Part shown: positions 62,659 to 64,000 of the stretch, piece after piece
Layout of the letters: each line of letters begins with the position of its first letter
Numbering within the stretch: position 1 is the first letter of the stretch
Source of the DNA: CAZBLK01 sp964492715
GTDB taxonomy: Bacteria; Bacillota; Clostridia; Lachnospirales; WRBF01
Assembly: GCA_964492715.1 (NCBI GenBank)
Contig: CAZBLK010000007.1
Span: 45,181-109,180, forward strand
DNA length: 64,000 nucleotides
Reading direction: 5' to 3'
Program-made: the position numbers and the translations under genes
The notes under the pieces: model-generated
What the model was told of the DNA's origin: nothing
The model's input: only the letters and a program-made list of their open reading frames with translations
Database searches by the model: none

Positions 62659-63282
62659 ATGGATAGGAAGGAAGTTTTAAGTATGTTGTTAACGGACTAT
62701 GATTATGCGCAACAAGAATTAAAGCGCCATATGGACGTTGCAAGTAAGCATGAAAATTATTTGAATATTTATTTTGTTGCAATCGGGTCATCACTTTCAA
62801 TAATGAAAGCTACTGATGTTACTCTAAATCTAAATCTAACTTTGCAAGCTTTGATTTTGACTTTTCTATCAGCTCTTTGTGTCTACTTATACGTAGCAGT
62901 TCTATATAATTTTTATTATACAACAATAATCGGATGTAGAATAGGGATTATAGAAAAGAAGCTAAATAAAAGCATCAAGTCAGATGTTTTTACATGGGAA
63001 TCAAAGGTAAATGTAAATATTCATAATATTGCTATTTCGGGATTTAAGCCTCTAATAGCAATTAACATCCTTAAAATAGCAATAGCTGCACTTTTGTATA
63101 TTATAATTCAAGCTATTATTTGTGCCTTAATTTATGAATTTTTTAGCCGGTTGTTATTTTGTATATACATAAGTTGCATTTTTGTTTTTACATTGTGCAT
63201 AGCTATTCTATGGCTCTACCTTTCACTCAGAGTAAGAATTAATTTTATTAAGGGATTGCAAGAAATCGATTCTATGCAATAA
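62659..63282 (+). CDS. Four-helix membrane protein, 207 residues
   Basis: N-terminal charged helix (DYDYAQQELKRHMDVASKHE), then membrane segments at about 37-49, 63-88, 134-158 and 164-190. No family recognised. The helix-plus-membrane plan is shared by several defence effectors, but nothing in the motifs proves it. It is the last gene before the right end. Start ATG 62659 follows GAGGTG. Confidence 0.65.
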   Translation: MDRKEVLSMLLTDYDYAQQELKRHMDVASKHENYLNIYFVAIGSSLSIMKATDVTLNLNLTLQALILTFLSALCVYLYVAVLYNFYYTTIIGCRIGIIEKKLNKSIKSDVFTWESKVNVNIHNIAISGFKPLIAINILKIAIAALLYIIIQAIICALIYEFFSRLLFCIYISCIFVFTLCIAILWLYLSLRVRINFIKGLQEIDSMQ

Positions 63283-63370
63283 AATTAATTCAATTGTGAT
63301 ATCTTCTGCGCTATTAGACCTCTGAATGTTCTACTTGTTCTGGTTTATTGAGGTTTTAGTATTTTAATAA

Positions 63371-63405
63371 AAAAATCCCCCGGACTTTTTTCGCCCGAGG
63401 GTTAG
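63371..63405 (+). terminator. Imperfect hairpin
   Basis: CCCCCGG and CCGAGGG pair with one mismatch. Possible terminator after the membrane protein gene. Confidence 0.45.
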
Positions 63406-63423
63406 TTCGTTGTTTGGGTGTTT

Positions 63424-63455
63424 GAAAGGTGAACCACCATAAACGTATTACCTCT
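63424..63455 (+). repeat. Copy of the recombinase leader
   Basis: GAAAGGTGAACC and the CGTATT region match the minus strand of 31886-31851 with one short gap. It has the opposite orientation to the recombinase at 30195. Confidence 0.6.
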
Positions 63456-63485
63456 AATATAAAAATGGCTCATAATGAATAGGTC

Positions 63486-63497
63486 TCCTTCTCCGTT
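63486..63497. other. Candidate right attachment site
   Basis: TCCTTCTCCGTT, 11 of 12 bases as at the tRNA 3' end (30127-30138). Confidence 0.45.
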
Positions 63498-63534
63498 TTT
63501 AAGAAAGGCTCACGGAAGTGAGTAGTTTAAGATT

Positions 63535-63562
63535 AAGCGAACATAACCTGTTCGCTTTTTTC
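63535..63562 (+). terminator. Terminator
   Basis: AAGCGAACA pairs with TGTTCGCTT, then TTTT. Confidence 0.8.
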
Positions 63563-63582
63563 TTGCGTTAAACAACCAAGAT

Positions 63583-64000
63583 TTAAAGGAAATCATTGTA
63601 TGCTTACCTTGCACCATATTTCCGGCATGAACTTAATTTTTCAGTATTTGTGAAACCGTTGCACTTCCCCAAAGTTTGTTGCCATGAGGATTACTTTCTT
63701 GTCTGACTTGCCGATAATGATACTCGCTTGGACTGGGAACACCTTCGTTATTTAGTACATTTGCAATGTTTCTTGCACTATGCCCTGCTGCATACATATT
63801 GAAAATTCTTTTGACAATATGTACTACGTTTTCGTCTACGATTAACTTGTGTTTATCTGTAGGTGATTTCAGATACCCATAAGGAGGTATGCTTCCTAAA
63901 AAATGCCCTTGCCTTGCGGCTGACTTTTTCTGAGAGCGTACCTTCTTTGAAATGTCACCAGCGTACATTTCATTAAGAACATTGCGAAAAGGTGCTATAT
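63583..64000 (-). pseudogene. Second serine recombinase, 3' end broken (5' end off the right edge)
   Basis: The frame enters the window as IAPFRNVLNEMYAGDISKKV and goes on through ARQGHFLGSIPPYGYLKS to WGSATVSQILKN, then TAA. In the same frame it continues VHAGNMVQGKHTMISFK, matching QVYIGHMVQGKRQVASFK of the recombinase at 30195. It then departs from the family at about 63583. The zinc ribbon and coiled coil are absent, so it is very likely inactive. It is clearly related to but distinct from the first recombinase. Confidence 0.8.

Larger units (their letters stand above)
30137..63497. mobile_element. Integrated element with large serine recombinase, about 33 kb
   Basis: The left end abuts tRNA-Ser(GCU). 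The recombinase gene is the first gene inside. TCTTTCTCCGTT at the tRNA 3' end (30127-30138) is repeated with one mismatch at 63486-63497, a candidate att duplication. Short inverted ends GGAGAACCTATT (30188) and AATAGGTCTCC (63478) also exist. The content is replication, recombination, methylase, PRTRC-like and cargo genes. No relaxase or secretion genes were seen, so it is not self-transmissible on this evidence. Exact ends are uncertain. Confidence 0.7.

Noticed and set aside
1..64000. CRISPR array
   Set aside because: No regularly spaced direct repeats of 25-40 bases seen; the repeats present are dispersed palindromes or short tandems.

Overview
The window looks like a chromosome segment of a low-GC anaerobic Firmicute, most likely a Clostridia (Lachnospirales-like) bacterium. 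The basis is AGGAGG ribosome sites with frequent TTG/GTG starts, a V-type (NtpA-like) rotary ATPase operon, SLH-domain surface proteins, a family 1 sugar ABC importer without its own ATPase, an HDOD signalling protein and a methyl-accepting chemotaxis protein. No genus can be assigned from this sequence alone.

Region 1 (about 1-30136) is chromosomal. It starts with a leftward V-type ATPase operon (subunits G/H-like, C, I, K, F, E and partial A) headed by a broken histidine phosphatase gene. Next come a palindromic MITE-like element and a small secreted ORF with an in-frame stop. These are followed by a MATE exporter operon, tRNA-Ser(UGA), nagB, oligoendopeptidase F, a sugar-binding protein with two permeases, a CPBP protease gene broken by one stop codon, a wecB-type epimerase, a glycosyltransferase-like gene, an HDOD protein, a ROK-like sugar kinase, a chemoreceptor and a secreted SLH-cyanophycinase-like protein. 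A family of modular palindromic repeats (four copies seen) is scattered through this part only. The region ends at tRNA-Ser(GCU).

Region 2 (about 30137-63497) is a mobile element abutting the 3' end of tRNA-Ser(GCU). It begins with a large serine recombinase, a small TnpW-like protein and a D5-type primase/helicase. It then carries an Rpn-family nuclease, a tiny protein that is half acidic residues, membrane proteins and a DUF697 protein. A long rightward block follows: DUF932, YqaJ-type exonuclease, a large helicase, a JAMM/JAB protease, a ThiF/E1-like adenylyltransferase, an unknown protein, a DUF6094-like DNA methylase, several small proteins, a PRTRC-B/prokaryotic-E2-like protein, a DUF3849-like protein and a Rad52/22 annealing protein. 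After that come an XRE regulator, a GTPase with a C-terminal DUF697-like domain, surface or membrane proteins, and a 1488-residue SLH adhesin. No relaxase, coupling protein or type IV secretion gene is visible.

The most interesting part is the JAB, E1-like and E2-like gene set (about 43660-49251). It resembles the PRTRC cassette, a bacterial relative of ubiquitin conjugation, here placed together with exonuclease, annealase and methylase genes in a serine-recombinase element. A free ubiquitin-like gene is not obvious. The long region before the JAB domain is a candidate place for one.

Region 3 (about 63498-64000) starts a second recombinase of the same family. Its C-terminal part is broken and truncated, which suggests a tandem stack of related elements behind the same tRNA gene.
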